A stretch of 64,000 nt of DNA from Fodinibius halophilus (GCF_011059105.1 NZ_JAALLS010000002.1:62001-126000); one strand, 5' to 3'. Positions 45,101 through 55,811 are shown, numbered from the stretch's first letter. The notes: generated from the letters alone by a model not told the origin. Translations and numbers: made by a program.

Positions 45101-46456
45101 ATGCGAAAGAAGTTATTATCACTTTTTATACTCCTTATTGTATCAACAGTTACTCTATATGGGCAACAAACGACAGAGTTATTGGAGGCCGGCCCGATGT
45201 TGGGCTATGTAGAGATGCAGGAGGCTAACTTATGGTTACAAACTACAAAACCGGCAGAATTTGAACTGAAGTATTGGAAGAAGGGAGAAAAAAATAATCT
45301 TGTTCAATCGGTTAAAAATGAAACACGGGCAACTGCATCGAATACTGCCCACATTAAATTAGCTGATCTTAAGATAGGGGCTACTTACAGTTATGACTTA
45401 TATATAGAAGGAGAGAAGGTCTCACTGCCGTATGATACCGAGTTTAGTACGCAAGAGCTCTGGCAATGGCGCAGGGATGCTCCCGATTTTAAAGTTGCAA
45501 TGGGATCTTGTCTCTATATTAATGATTCCAAATATGACCGGCCGGGTACTCCCTATGGAAAGGGCACAGAGATCCTTAGAAAAATAAATAAGCAAGATCC
45601 TGATATCATGTTATGGCTGGGCGATAATGTTTATTACCGGGAACCGGACTTTTATTCAAAGTCGCGTATGGATTACCGATTCAAAGATGCTCGGAATACA
45701 CCGGATATGCAGCCCCTGTTGGCAAATGCTGTTAATCTGGCTACCTGGGATGATCACGATTACGGTCCTAATAATTCTGACCGATCTTACCGCATGCGCG
45801 AAGAGGCATTGGATATTTTTAAGCGGTATTGGGTAAATCCAAGTTATGGTACTGCCGAAGCCAAGGGAGTGTTTACTAAGTATAAATACAGTGATGTTGA
45901 GTTTTTCTTTATGGATGATCGCTACCATCGGGCTCCCAATAATATAGATAGCGAAGAGAAGGATTTCTTTGGAGATGCGCAGCTGCAGTGGTTAAAGGAT
46001 AGCTTGGTTGGTAGTTATGCTACCTTTAAGATTATTGTGGTTGGTAACCAGGTGACTAATAAGATGAATGACCATGAATCGCTGGTAGCTTATGGAGAGG
46101 AATACGATAATCTTATGGCATTTTTAGATAAGCATGATATCCCGGGCGTACTATTTATATCGGGCGATCGACATTTTACCGAGCTCCTTAAAACAGAGCG
46201 CGAAGAGGGGTATCCTATTTATGAGTTTACCTCTTCACCTTTGTCCAGTGGCGTCTATAGCACATTAGATGAGTCCAACGAGTATCAAAATCCGCAGCGA
46301 GTAGAAGGGACCCTGGTTCATAAAGATCAAAACTTTGGGATGTTGCATGTGAAAGGAGGAGAGGATAACCGGCGATTAGTGTTGGAGACCTACGGATCAG
46401 ATGGAGAAAAGCTTTGGGATTATAGTATTACCGAAAAGGAGCTTTCTAATAAATAA
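45101..46456 (+). CDS. PhoD-like metallophosphatase
   Basis: A 451-residue secreted enzyme with a signal peptide (residues 1-21, cut near TLYGQ). An N-terminal Fn3/Ig-like domain (30-120) precedes the PhoD-type phosphatase domain. Metal-site motifs are KVAMGSCLYINDSKYD, DIMLWLGDNVYYREPDF, NLATWDDHDYGPNNSDRSYR and VLFISGDRHFTEL. Such enzymes release phosphate from mono- and diesters in the periplasm. It is transcribed alone. Confidence 0.92.
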   Translation: MRKKLLSLFILLIVSTVTLYGQQTTELLEAGPMLGYVEMQEANLWLQTTKPAEFELKYWKKGEKNNLVQSVKNETRATASNTAHIKLADLKIGATYSYDLYIEGEKVSLPYDTEFSTQELWQWRRDAPDFKVAMGSCLYINDSKYDRPGTPYGKGTEILRKINKQDPDIMLWLGDNVYYREPDFYSKSRMDYRFKDARNTPDMQPLLANAVNLATWDDHDYGPNNSDRSYRMREEALDIFKRYWVNPSYGTAEAKGVFTKYKYSDVEFFFMDDRYHRAPNNIDSEEKDFFGDAQLQWLKDSLVGSYATFKIIVVGNQVTNKMNDHESLVAYGEEYDNLMAFLDKHDIPGVLFISGDRHFTELLKTEREEGYPIYEFTSSPLSSGVYSTLDESNEYQNPQRVEGTLVHKDQNFGMLHVKGGEDNRRLVLETYGSDGEKLWDYSITEKELSNK

Positions 46457-46565
46457 TGGCTTAAAAGCTGATTTTTGATTCAATTTCGCTATATATTGCA
46501 GTAGGGAAGTTGTTTACTATAGACAGTTTCCCTATTTGTTTAATTTGCAATTAATTGCCGGTGAT

Positions 46566-47450
46566 ATGAGTTGGGAAGAATTTTTTAGTTATATCAAGAA
46601 TGTTCTAAGCTTTGAGCTATTTACGATTAGTGGTGTCCCGGTTACAACGGCTTCCATTGTAACATTTTTTCTACTCCTTACTTTCTTTATTGTCGCAGGT
46701 ATATTTGCTCGTCGAGCAATAAATCGTAAAGTATTTAAGCGATTTCATGTTGATGAAGGCACGAGTTATACGCTTTCTCGAATAACACAATATGTTATAA
46801 TCACCATTGGAGTGTTGATCTCTTTTAACTTTGTTGGGATCAATCTTAGTAGTCTCACCGTCATATTTGGACTTCTTTCGGTAGGTATTGGTTTTGGGCT
46901 ACAGAATGTAACGTCTAACTTTATTTCAGGGCTTATCATTCTGTTTGAACGTCCCATTAGCGTAGGTGATCGCGTGGTTGTCAGTGATATTGAGGGAGAT
47001 GTTATTGAGATTAATATACGATCTACGATGGTGCGGACGGTAAATAATATTTCAATTGTAGTACCAAACTCTGAATTTGTCTCCAAAAATGTGATCAATT
47101 ATTCCCACGGCGACCCTACCTACCGGTTGGATGTAAATGTTGGCGTTTCGTATGACTCAGACTTGGATACGGTGTTAAAAGCGCTTGAGGAAGTAGCTGA
47201 AAATAATAGCAGCGTAATGAAAAAGCCCGAACCGGAAGTTTACTTGGAAGAGTTTGGAGAATCTTCTTGGAATATTCAGTTGCGCTCATGGATTCCCAAC
47301 GTTAAAGATTATCCTAAAGTACGTAATGAGCTTAACCAGGCGATTGTACGAACATTCAATAAATATGATATCGTGATTCCATATCCCCAACGTGATTTAC
47401 ATATGCGGAGCTCGGTAAAATTGCCTATTGATGGAGGAGAGCAAAAATAA
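46566..47450 (+). CDS. MscS-type mechanosensitive channel
   Basis: A protein of about 294 residues beginning MSWEEFFSYIKNVL; an in-frame TTG at 46536 would add 10 residues. Three membrane helices are followed by the pore-lining helix region VIFGLLSVGIGFGLQNVTSN. FISGLIILFERPISVGDRVV leads into the beta domain, with a C-terminal alpha/beta cage ending NKYDIVIPYPQRDLHMR. It releases solutes on hypo-osmotic shock. Confidence 0.94.
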   Translation: MSWEEFFSYIKNVLSFELFTISGVPVTTASIVTFFLLLTFFIVAGIFARRAINRKVFKRFHVDEGTSYTLSRITQYVIITIGVLISFNFVGINLSSLTVIFGLLSVGIGFGLQNVTSNFISGLIILFERPISVGDRVVVSDIEGDVIEINIRSTMVRTVNNISIVVPNSEFVSKNVINYSHGDPTYRLDVNVGVSYDSDLDTVLKALEEVAENNSSVMKKPEPEVYLEEFGESSWNIQLRSWIPNVKDYPKVRNELNQAIVRTFNKYDIVIPYPQRDLHMRSSVKLPIDGGEQK

Positions 47451-47507
47451 TAAAGTAGCACCACATATACTCGTGATGCTACTTAAAAACAAAATAATAT
47501 GGTTGAA

Positions 47508-50500
47508 TTAGTTTTCGATTGGAATGGCTTCTTGTTCAATCTCCTCAACTAAATTAGAGACCTCTCCTTTTAAAATGGGCTTAACCTTCTTGAATTCGGC
47601 ATCTACTTTAGCAGCCAGTTCTTCATATACTGCATATTGTTGCTCGGTAGGACGACCATCGCCCGTAGCAACAGTACTCGCAAGAGAAGCGAGTTTATTA
47701 TTCAGCTTTATCGGATAGTTAAGTACATCTTGGTAAGACTCTGCTTTTGTTTGCATGAGGTTACTTTCCACATCAGAAAGAGTAGTCATTATTTCTGTTA
47801 CCCGCTCTTGGACCTGCTCGTTATTTTTATAATCAGACTTGACCTGTTTTAGCTCTTTCCGTACCGTTCTGATCTTATTAATCATTTTGTGAGTAGTATC
47901 CAGCTTAGAGATAATGGACTGATGCAGATCAAACTGCGCCTCGAAATCATCTTGGGTGATTTCAATACGTGGATCTTTGGTGATTTCAAACTCTTTAGCC
48001 ATGATGGTTTCATCATCTACAATCAGCCTTACTTCATAGGTGCCGGGTACGGCTGTGGGACCTCGGGTAGAACCGGCCCATAGAATTTGACGCCCGTTGA
48101 GGTCGGCAGCACCGGGATAGCGCATATTCCAGGCAAAAGAGTTGAGTCCGTCTTTAGTAGTCAGAACATCAGAAGAAACGTCATGCTCTTTCTCATGAAA
48201 CTTCTCAGATTCTTTAACCTCGTTTCCTTCAAGATCCTCTTTATTGGAAAAGGTGCGTATAACATCACCATCGGCCTCTGCAAACTGTAGCTGTACCTCT
48301 TTATTACCGATATCCTTATTGAGGTTGTAATGAACAACCACCCCATCTTCAGGATTTTCTCCTAACGTTTGACCGGGATCAATATCAGTGTGGCTTCCAA
48401 AGAGATAGGTAGTTTCAGGCTGATAGAGGTAGTAGTCCGAATTTGAAACTTTATCGCTTAGCTGGTGAAGTACATTCAGATTGTCGAGTATCCAGAACGA
48501 TCGTCCCTGGGTAGCTACTACGAGATCTTTGTCCCGTTTGTGAACAGCAATATCAGTGACAGGCACAGATGGTAAATTGAGCTGCAACGGCTGCCATAAA
48601 TCTCCGTCATTAAATGATACATAGACCCCGGTTTCTGTACCGGCATAAAGCAGGCCTTCTTTGTTAGGATCTTCCCGTATAACGCGGGTAAAATCTTTAG
48701 AAGGGATCCCATCTGTAATCTTTGTCCAGCTTTTGCCGTAGTCATCAGTTTTATAAAGCATGGGGCTAAAATCATCAAACTTATATCGGGTAGCAGCCAG
48801 GTAAGCAGTACCGGCATCATGGGGCGAAGGATCAATGATACTGGCCATCGCCTCAGGCATACCGTCAGGCGTTACCTCGGTCCAGCTTTCGCCGTTATCA
48901 CGGCTTATATGGATGAGTCCATCGTCGGCCCCGCTCCACAGGATGCCCTTCTTAACGGGCGATTCTGCGAATGTGAAGATTGTATTGTAATACTCAACGC
49001 TGGTATCATCCTTAGTAATAGGTCCGCCGGATTCCTGCTGCTTAGATTTTTCGTTTCGCGTAAGGTCTCCGCTAATGGTTTCCCAGCTCATGCCTTCGTC
49101 ATCAGAGCGGTGCACATATTGCGAGGTGGCATAAAGCATATCCGGATTGTGGGGAGAGATATAGATCGGGAATGTCCACTGGAAACGATATTTCAGACCT
49201 TTAGCTCCGGCGCCCATAGGATTGTCCGGCCATACATCAATACGATCGCTCTGATCGGTAAATTCATTGAACTTGTTAAAGTAACCACCGTAACTACCCC
49301 CATAGGTTATATTGGGATTTTCGGGATCGGGAGCAATATATCCACTTTCTCCACCGGCAACCGCATCCCAATCTCGGGTACTAATGCCATAGCCCGAAGT
49401 TCTGCTTTTGATACCTACGGTACTGTTGTCTTGTTGGGCACCATAGATGGTATAAGGAAACTGGTTATCTAGGATAACCTGGTAAAACTGAGCGGTAGAA
49501 TATTTATGATATGAAGACCAGCTTTTTCCTCCGTTGTAAGTAACCTGGCCTCCGCCGTCGTCAGCAACAACCATGCGATTACTGTTATCGGGATCGACCC
49601 ATAGGTCATGGTGATCGCCATGGGGGGTGCCAATTCGTTCAAAAGAGCTACCGCCATCGGTTGATTTATGAAAGCTTACATTAAGAACATATACGGTATT
49701 TTCATTTTCAGTACCGGCTACGATGTGAGTATAGTACCAGGCCCGTTGACGCAGACTTCGGTCACTGTTAATGCGGTTCCATGTTTTTCCACTGTCATCA
49801 GAACGGAAAACCCCACCGTTTTCACTTTCAATAATAGTCCAAATACGATCGGGATTTACGGGGGAAACAGCTACTCCAATTTTACCCATCAGACCCTTGG
49901 GCATGCCCGGGCGTTGCGAAATATTAGTCCATGTTTCTCCGCCATCAGTACTTTTGTATAAGCCACTGCCTTCACCACCGCTCGACATTTTCCAGGGATT
50001 TCTGAATGCTTCCCATAACGATGCATATAGAATACGGGGATTACTAGGGTCTACTTCAATATCAACTGCACCGGTATGTTTATTATGGTAGAGCACTTTT
50101 TTCCAGCTTTTCCCGCCATCAGTAGTTTTATAAACGCCGCGCTCTTTATTTCCTTTTGTTCCAAATGCGTGTCCCATGACGGCAACCCATGCGATATCGG
50201 CATTATCGGGATGTACGGTGATCTCCCCAATAAAGTGAGATTCAGGTAACCCTATGTGGGACCAGGATTTACCACCGTCAACCGATTTATAGACTCCATC
50301 ACCGGCCGACATATTACCACGGATGCATGTTTCTCCCATTCCGGCATATATCACATTATGATCAGAGGGAGCTACGGCAATTGCACCGACAGAGCCGGTT
50401 TTAAAATATCCATCCGAAACATTAACCCAATTTCGGCCGCCGTTAGTGGTTTTAAAAACACCACCGCCCGTAAATCCTGCATAATAGGTATTGGGTTTGT

Positions 50501-50738
50501 CGGGATGTCCACTCACCGCAACAGAACGCCCGCCCCGGAAGGGGCCAATATTTCGATAGTCTAGCTCCTGCAGATATTGCTGCTCATGTGTAACCTCTTC
50601 TACTCCTTCAGCGATATCATTGCCGCCGAAACGCTGAGCATGTGATATGAATGAATTCCCTAAAAGTAGTACTGTTGAGAATACAACAACTAGGAATACA
50701 AATCTTTTTTTACATGGTACTATTGTTTGGATAAGCAT
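47508..50738 (-). CDS. VPS10/sortilin-like BNR-repeat exported protein
   Basis: A 1076-residue protein with a signal peptide (1-35, cut after ISHAQ). Residues 55-760 form a many-bladed propeller with at least ten Asp-box (SxDxGxTW) turns, such as TTNGGRNW, SVDGGKSW, TTDGGKSW, STDGGETW, SDDSGKTW, SRDNGESW and TDDYGKSW. This is the architecture annotated as VPS10-domain or 'glycosyl hydrolase' in Bacteroidota relatives. The last 300 residues contain an Ig-like segment and coiled-coil helices (for example TVRKELKQVKSDYKNNEQV). Enzyme activity is unproven; a secreted binding protein is equally possible. Confidence 0.9.
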   Translation of the reverse strand: MLIQTIVPCKKRFVFLVVVFSTVLLLGNSFISHAQRFGGNDIAEGVEEVTHEQQYLQELDYRNIGPFRGGRSVAVSGHPDKPNTYYAGFTGGGVFKTTNGGRNWVNVSDGYFKTGSVGAIAVAPSDHNVIYAGMGETCIRGNMSAGDGVYKSVDGGKSWSHIGLPESHFIGEITVHPDNADIAWVAVMGHAFGTKGNKERGVYKTTDGGKSWKKVLYHNKHTGAVDIEVDPSNPRILYASLWEAFRNPWKMSSGGEGSGLYKSTDGGETWTNISQRPGMPKGLMGKIGVAVSPVNPDRIWTIIESENGGVFRSDDSGKTWNRINSDRSLRQRAWYYTHIVAGTENENTVYVLNVSFHKSTDGGSSFERIGTPHGDHHDLWVDPDNSNRMVVADDGGGQVTYNGGKSWSSYHKYSTAQFYQVILDNQFPYTIYGAQQDNSTVGIKSRTSGYGISTRDWDAVAGGESGYIAPDPENPNITYGGSYGGYFNKFNEFTDQSDRIDVWPDNPMGAGAKGLKYRFQWTFPIYISPHNPDMLYATSQYVHRSDDEGMSWETISGDLTRNEKSKQQESGGPITKDDTSVEYYNTIFTFAESPVKKGILWSGADDGLIHISRDNGESWTEVTPDGMPEAMASIIDPSPHDAGTAYLAATRYKFDDFSPMLYKTDDYGKSWTKITDGIPSKDFTRVIREDPNKEGLLYAGTETGVYVSFNDGDLWQPLQLNLPSVPVTDIAVHKRDKDLVVATQGRSFWILDNLNVLHQLSDKVSNSDYYLYQPETTYLFGSHTDIDPGQTLGENPEDGVVVHYNLNKDIGNKEVQLQFAEADGDVIRTFSNKEDLEGNEVKESEKFHEKEHDVSSDVLTTKDGLNSFAWNMRYPGAADLNGRQILWAGSTRGPTAVPGTYEVRLIVDDETIMAKEFEITKDPRIEITQDDFEAQFDLHQSIISKLDTTHKMINKIRTVRKELKQVKSDYKNNEQVQERVTEIMTTLSDVESNLMQTKAESYQDVLNYPIKLNNKLASLASTVATGDGRPTEQQYAVYEELAAKVDAEFKKVKPILKGEVSNLVEEIEQEAIPIEN

Positions 50739-50880
50739 AACCCTGAGTTTATTAGAAATTGAAGATACTGGAAAAGCAATGTATAAAAATAGTTATACCA
50801 TTTTAGGTAAAAAATTGTGAACTAGGGAAGTACAAATATTGGGAGGTGGTATCTTTCGTGATTATGGTTATTTTTAACCT

Positions 50881-52107
50881 ATGAAAACAACTGGATTTAT
50901 AGCCAAGCGCTACCTTTTTTCTAAAAAGCATATTTCATTAATCTCGACCCTTACCGGTATTAGTATTACCGGCGTTACTATTGGTACGGCATTACTAATT
51001 GTGGTACTAGCAGTATTTAGTGGTTTTTTTGAGGTTATAAAGGGTTTTCTATTGCAAAACGACCCTGATATCCGTATCGAAGCAAAAGCATCTGACTCTT
51101 TTCTATACACCGGCGATATGAAAGAAAAGCTTGCCGGTATTAAAGAGGTGCGTAACCTGGCGCCTTATATACAGGGCAAAGCATTACTGGCGCTTGCTGG
51201 AGAGACAGATCAAGTGGTGAATGTACGGGGAATCGATCCTGAAAAGTATTTCAAGATTAATCAACTGGATAAAAGTATCGTTGACGGAACGGCAGATCTA
51301 AAGGTACGCAATAAAAAGCCGGGTATTTTGATATCCAGCAGGGTAATGACGGATTTGGGCTTAAGTATTGGTGATAAGGTCGTATTATTAAGTGCGGACG
51401 GTATGCGTAAATCGTTAACGCAGTTTTCGTTACCGCGCACGTACCGTTTTGAAATAAGAGGAACCTATTCAAGGAAAGGAATTACAGAAGGCCCGGGCCT
51501 CTTTATAGATTTGAAAGCGGCCCAACGGCTTTTTGAGACCCGATCTAATGTATCAGGAATTGAGGTACGCCTGCAGGAAACAAAGCAAGCGGAGGAGCTT
51601 AAAACTTCACTGGCTCAAATGCTGGGGAACGATTTTAAAATATCCACCTGGTATGATCTGCAACGCCCGCTTTACGATGTGATGTATCTTGAAAAGTGGA
51701 GCGCCTATTTTATCCTGATGATTATCGTCATTGTAGCAGTGTTAAATATTATTGGGTCTTTGAGTATGATTGTGATCCAAAAAAACCGCGATATTGGAGT
51801 GTTGCTCACAATGGGTTTTACGCCTGCCGATATCAAAAATATATTTATGAGACAGGGGTTATATATCGGGTTAATCGGATGCGGTATTGGGGGCAGTTTA
51901 GGACTGCTTCTGAGTTGGTTGCAGAAAGAATATGGGCTTATAAAACTCTCTTCCAATTTTATTATTGATGCCTATCCGGTTACGATAAACTCTTTTGATG
52001 TGTTTATTGTGTTGGCCGGTAGCTTGGTCCTTTGTATACTGGCAAGCTGGTATCCGGCCAGGAGGGCTTCAAATGTGGAACCGGCTGATGCTGTACGCTA
52101 TGACTAG
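50881..52107 (+). CDS. LolC/E-type ABC transporter permease
   Basis: A 408-residue inner-membrane permease. An N-terminal helix (residues 20-48) precedes a periplasmic MacB_PCD domain. Three C-terminal FtsX-type helices are about 275-300, 315-345 and 370-395. IAKRYLFSKKHISLISTLTG at the start and VVAVLNIIGSLSMIVIQKNR in the FtsX part are typical of the LolC/LolE family, which extracts lipoproteins for outer-membrane transport. No lolD ATPase gene is next to it. Confidence 0.92.
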   Translation: MKTTGFIAKRYLFSKKHISLISTLTGISITGVTIGTALLIVVLAVFSGFFEVIKGFLLQNDPDIRIEAKASDSFLYTGDMKEKLAGIKEVRNLAPYIQGKALLALAGETDQVVNVRGIDPEKYFKINQLDKSIVDGTADLKVRNKKPGILISSRVMTDLGLSIGDKVVLLSADGMRKSLTQFSLPRTYRFEIRGTYSRKGITEGPGLFIDLKAAQRLFETRSNVSGIEVRLQETKQAEELKTSLAQMLGNDFKISTWYDLQRPLYDVMYLEKWSAYFILMIIVIVAVLNIIGSLSMIVIQKNRDIGVLLTMGFTPADIKNIFMRQGLYIGLIGCGIGGSLGLLLSWLQKEYGLIKLSSNFIIDAYPVTINSFDVFIVLAGSLVLCILASWYPARRASNVEPADAVRYD

Positions 52108-52113
52108 AAAAGC

Positions 52114-52563
52114 TTAATCTTCTTGAAGACCAAGCTTTTTACAGATCCTGCTAATGCTTTCGAGTTCATCATCAGAAAGTACTTCAAACTCATCCATAAT
52201 AAACTCGAGATGTTTAGGAAAGTAAGAAGAGATAAATTCTTCACCATCTGATGTTAGGTGCACAAGTACAGAGCGTCGGTCTTCGGGGTCTTTTTGGCGT
52301 TCAACCCAGTTGTTCTTTTCCAGGTTATCGACCACCATCGTAATGTTACCACCGCTTTTGAGTAGCTTTTCAGCCAACGCTTTTTGGTTGAGAGGTCCTA
52401 AATGAAATAATGCTTCTAGTACACCGAACTGGCTAACTGTCAGGTCAGCTTCAGCCAGGTGGCGGTTTAACCGATTATTAATCGATTCTGTTGACCGCAT
52501 TAGCTTAATAAAAGCATTAAGGGTTTTTTGTTCTTTATCGCTGCCGTCGTAATGCGTACCCAT
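52114..52563 (-). CDS. MarR-family transcriptional regulator
   Basis: A 149-residue winged HTH protein. It has ADLTVSQFGVLEALFHLGPL, then LAEKLLKSGGNITMVVDNLE for the recognition helix, and the wing KDPEDRRSVLVHLTSDGEEF. It is convergent with the LolC/E-like gene, ending 6 bp from its stop. The target is unknown. Confidence 0.93.
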   Translation of the reverse strand: MGTHYDGSDKEQKTLNAFIKLMRSTESINNRLNRHLAEADLTVSQFGVLEALFHLGPLNQKALAEKLLKSGGNITMVVDNLEKNNWVERQKDPEDRRSVLVHLTSDGEEFISSYFPKHLEFIMDEFEVLSDDELESISRICKKLGLQED

Positions 52564-52636
52564 TGATTCTAGGGTAAGTAGTTTAGTATTAAGAAGTTAA
52601 GCTGTGATAATATAATATTTTAAAGCGTCAATACCA

Positions 52637-53404
52637 TTACAGACCATAACTGATGGTAACAGGTGCATGGTCAGACAGATCCCATTCCATTTCTATAATG
52701 GCTTCTTGAGCAGCATCCAACATTTTGGGACAGGTTATGTGGTAATCGATGCGCCACCCCTTATTACGGTCTTTTGAAGCAGCTCGGTAGCTCCACCAGC
52801 TGTAGAGGTCGGGTTCGCCTTCATGAAGACGACGATAGACATCTTCAAAGCCTGTTTCTAATAATCTTGTTACCCATTCTCGTTCTTCTGGCAAAAAACC
52901 GGAGCTGTTTTTATTTCGCTTGGGATTGTGAATATCAATGGGTTTATGGCAGATATTGTAATCTCCGCAGAAAACCACGGGCTTATCACCGCTAAGATAT
53001 TTTTGTGCAAAGGGTAGAAAGTGATCCAGAAACTCCATCTTTAGATCTTGTCGTTCATCGCCGGTAGTACCGCTGGGGGCATAAATAGAAAATACAATAA
53101 GATCGTCGAACTCAGCTTTCATCACTCTGCCTTCACTATCGATCCAATCAACACCAATACCCTTTTCAACTTGCAGTGGTTCTTTTTTTGATAAGATACC
53201 AACTCCGGAATAGCCTTTTTTTTCTGCTGTATGATAGTATTCGTGATAATCCAGTTTATTAATAGGTCCGGGTACCTGGTGTTCCATGGCTCGGAGCTCC
53301 TGCAGGCAGATGATATCGGGATCTGTCTGGTCTACCCAATCAGTAAAACCATGCCGATGAGCCGCACGAATACCATTAAGGTTTAATGATGATATTTTAA
53401 GCAA
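52637..53404 (-). CDS. xthA: Exodeoxyribonuclease III
   Basis: A 255-residue AP endonuclease/3'-5' exonuclease for base-excision repair. Motifs are LNLNGIRAAHRHGFTDWV, CLQELRAMEHQVPGP (catalytic Glu), VFCGDYNICHKPIDIHNPKR (Asp/Asn), YSWWSYRAASKDRNKGWRID and the closing LSDHAPVTISYGL (catalytic His). It lies upstream of marR, with a 73 bp gap. Confidence 0.95.
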   Translation of the reverse strand: MLKISSLNLNGIRAAHRHGFTDWVDQTDPDIICLQELRAMEHQVPGPINKLDYHEYYHTAEKKGYSGVGILSKKEPLQVEKGIGVDWIDSEGRVMKAEFDDLIVFSIYAPSGTTGDERQDLKMEFLDHFLPFAQKYLSGDKPVVFCGDYNICHKPIDIHNPKRNKNSSGFLPEEREWVTRLLETGFEDVYRRLHEGEPDLYSWWSYRAASKDRNKGWRIDYHITCPKMLDAAQEAIIEMEWDLSDHAPVTISYGL

Positions 53405-53500
53405 GGTAGAGGAGTTTCAAATTGAGGTTCAGAGAAAAAGAAGTGAGAACAAAAGACGTAATGCGTATGGAATTACTCCTCACGCATTACGCATCAAAAA

Positions 53501-54715
53501 CTACTTAGCTTTTACGATAGCATATTTCCGTTTACCAACCTTTAAGGTAAATTCCGTGGCATCGTCAAAAGTAATGCTGTATCCTTTATCTGATATTTTT
53601 TCATCATCAATAGAGATACCGCCCTGCTTAATAAGACGCTTGGTTTCTCCGTTACTGGAAGTAAATTCAGCGTCAGAGACGATATCAAGAAGGCGTACTT
53701 CTGATCCGGCCTCATATTCCAGCGTAGGAGCATCATCGGGCACAGCGTTGCCGATCACTGTTTTTTCAAAATGTTCACGTGCCGCTTTGGCTTTTTCTTC
53801 TCCGTGATAGATGCGAGTGACAGAGAGTGCAAGTTCGTGCTTGGTATTACGGGGATCTTCTTCGATCTTTTTCTTGTATTTCGGAAGGTCATCTACGTCA
53901 ATATCAGAGACCAGTTCAAACCATGAGTACATTAACTCATCCGGGATAGAAAGAACTTTTCCATACATATCATTGGCATCTTCTGTAATGCCAATATAGT
54001 TGTCATAAGATTTGGACATCTTTTTAGTTCCGTCAGTGCCAACTAGCAGAGGCATCATCAGGGCAATTTGTGGCTCTTGCCCATCATCTTTTTGGAGTTC
54101 ACGGCCTACCAGAAGATTGAATTTCTGATCGGTACCGCCCAGTTCCACATCCGACTGCAGGTGAACTGAATCTTGGCCCTGAGCCAGTGGATATAAAAAT
54201 TCGTGCAAGGATATGGGTTCATTGTTGTTGTACCGCTTAGAGAAGTCGTCACGCTCAATCATCCGTGCAACGGTAAGCTTAGATGTCAGTTTAATAACAT
54301 CCTGGAAGTTCATAGATCCTAACCACTCAGAGTTATATACAATAGTGGTCTGCGATTCATCCAGAATTTTAGTAGCCTGGTCTAAATAGGTCTTGGCATT
54401 TTCACGAATCTCTTCAGGGGTAAGAGCAGGACGCGTTTCATTTTGTCCCGTAGGGTCGCCGATGAGAGCAGTAAAATCTCCGATAATCAAAATAGCTTCA
54501 TGGCCCAGATCTTGGAACTGGCGAAGTTTGCGCAAGATTACAGAGTGCCCCAGGTGTAAATCAGGGCGCGTTGGATCGCATCCTAACTTAATCTTGAGGG
54601 GTTTATCCTCTTTCTTTGATTTTTTGAGCTTTTCAACAAGCTCGTCTTCCGGTACAATTTCAACAGTACCTCTTTTAATTACGTCAAGTTGTTCGTCAAC
54701 AGGTAAGAATGCCAT
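53501..54715 (-). CDS. tyrS: Tyrosyl-tRNA synthetase
   Basis: A 404-residue class I synthetase. It contains the HIGH-type motif in [20 protein letters not shown], the KMSKS loop [16 protein letters not shown], and a C-terminal S4 RNA-binding domain (from about 340, [18 protein letters not shown]). It belongs to the TyrZ-like group judging by [11 protein letters not shown]. It is near the end of the same-strand run rpmB-rpmG-DUF4295-yqeY-cvpA-tyrS. Confidence 0.96.
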   Translation of the reverse strand: MAFLPVDEQLDVIKRGTVEIVPEDELVEKLKKSKKEDKPLKIKLGCDPTRPDLHLGHSVILRKLRQFQDLGHEAILIIGDFTALIGDPTGQNETRPALTPEEIRENAKTYLDQATKILDESQTTIVYNSEWLGSMNFQDVIKLTSKLTVARMIERDDFSKRYNNNEPISLHEFLYPLAQGQDSVHLQSDVELGGTDQKFNLLVGRELQKDDGQEPQIALMMPLLVGTDGTKKMSKSYDNYIGITEDANDMYGKVLSIPDELMYSWFELVSDIDVDDLPKYKKKIEEDPRNTKHELALSVTRIYHGEEKAKAAREHFEKTVIGNAVPDDAPTLEYEAGSEVRLLDIVSDAEFTSSNGETKRLIKQGGISIDDEKISDKGYSITFDDATEFTLKVGKRKYAIVKAK

Positions 54716-54722
54716 AGTAGTT

Positions 54723-55298
54723 TTAGGAATTACTGTTCTTATCTAACGTTGGGAAATTGTTTATTGGGTTATTTTTCTCAAGCGTTTGTTCTATCGTTGC
54801 TTTAAAGTCTTCGGCGCCGGGATAGATAGTGGCAACCACATCATAGGCCCATGGGGCAAAATATATCACATAAGAATAGGTTGCGGAAGCATCGCGAGAT
54901 TCTTGTGAGGGAAGGCTAAAGCCAGCCATAATTAACAAGACAGCACTTATAACAATACCACTTTTTAAGGAGCTGAATAACGCACCTGCGATTCTATTGA
55001 TAAAGTTGAGCTTAATTGTTTCTAAAACCTTTTTGCTGAGATACGCTATAAGGTTTACCCCGGCCACGGTACCTATAAAAATCACCAGTCCCGAAATAAA
55101 GGGGACAAAGGATGCTTTTTCTTCAAAGAGGGGTTCAATAATACGACCCACCGGCTCCATATATTGGAAAGTGAAGAAGACAGCCAGTATTATACCAACA
55201 ATGCTAAGTACTTCTTTAATGATACCATTCATGAATCCGCGGTAACAAAAATATGCGATGGGTAGCAGTATAAGGATATCCAGCAGATTCATGATCAA
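54723..55298 (-). CDS. CvpA-family membrane protein
   Basis: A 191-residue protein with four predicted membrane helices. It opens [20 protein letters not shown] and continues [17 protein letters not shown], the CvpA signature. The C-terminal tail is soluble. CvpA proteins affect colicin V production and envelope or bile resistance in enterobacteria; the role here is unknown. It lies between yqeY and tyrS with gaps of 5 and 7 bp, so it is co-transcribed. Confidence 0.92.
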   Translation of the reverse strand: MIMNLLDILILLPIAYFCYRGFMNGIIKEVLSIVGIILAVFFTFQYMEPVGRIIEPLFEEKASFVPFISGLVIFIGTVAGVNLIAYLSKKVLETIKLNFINRIAGALFSSLKSGIVISAVLLIMAGFSLPSQESRDASATYSYVIYFAPWAYDVVATIYPGAEDFKATIEQTLEKNNPINNFPTLDKNSNS

Positions 55299-55303
55299 AT
55301 AGG

Positions 55304-55759
55304 CTATGAGAGTTCTTCTTTAACCACTTTGCTGACAAGAGAACCTTCTGCTTTGCCTTTAAGTTCTTGCATCATTACTCCCATAACCCGGCCCATATCA
55401 GACATGTCATTGGCACCAAGTTCATCTATCTTGGCTTGAGCTACATCGCGGACTTCTTCCTCAGAAAGCATTTCAGGGAGGTACGATTCAATAATCTCAA
55501 GCTCTTCTTTTTCATTTTGAGCTAAGTCAGCACGATCGCCTTTTTCAAACTGATCGATAGATTCTTTTCGCTGTTTAGCCGCTTTCATTAACACTTCTGT
55601 TGCCTGTTCATCAGAAATGGAGCCTTCACCACCTTCACGTTCGCTTATTTCACGTTCTAATAACTTAGATTTAAGTGAACGAAGTACGCGAAGTCGATCT
55701 TTGTCTTTGTTTTTCATGGCTTCTTTAAGGTCTGCCATGATCTGTTCTTTGATAGCCAT
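55304..55759 (-). CDS. yqeY: GatB/YqeY-domain protein
   Basis: A 151-residue helical protein with the YqeY signature: QIMADLKEAMKNKDKDRLRV, then EATEVLMKAAKQRKESIDQF-type sequence (here starting DEQA) and the closing GRVMGVMMQELKGKAEGSLV. The domain resembles the tail of GatB and is thought to bind tRNA. It is the first gene after the DUF4295 terminator, in the same direction. Confidence 0.94.
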   Translation of the reverse strand: MAIKEQIMADLKEAMKNKDKDRLRVLRSLKSKLLEREISEREGGEGSISDEQATEVLMKAAKQRKESIDQFEKGDRADLAQNEKEELEIIESYLPEMLSEEEVRDVAQAKIDELGANDMSDMGRVMGVMMQELKGKAEGSLVSKVVKEELS

Positions 55760-55811
55760 AATGCCGTAATGGTTATGTTAACGGTATTGTGAGTGGGTAC
55801 TCCCATCCCAT

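Noticed and set aside
47508-50738. Reading the BNR protein as a sialidase
   Set aside because: Asp-boxes are many, but the catalytic Arg triad and Tyr/Glu pair of sialidases were not seen; the arrangement fits VPS10/sortilin-like propellers better.
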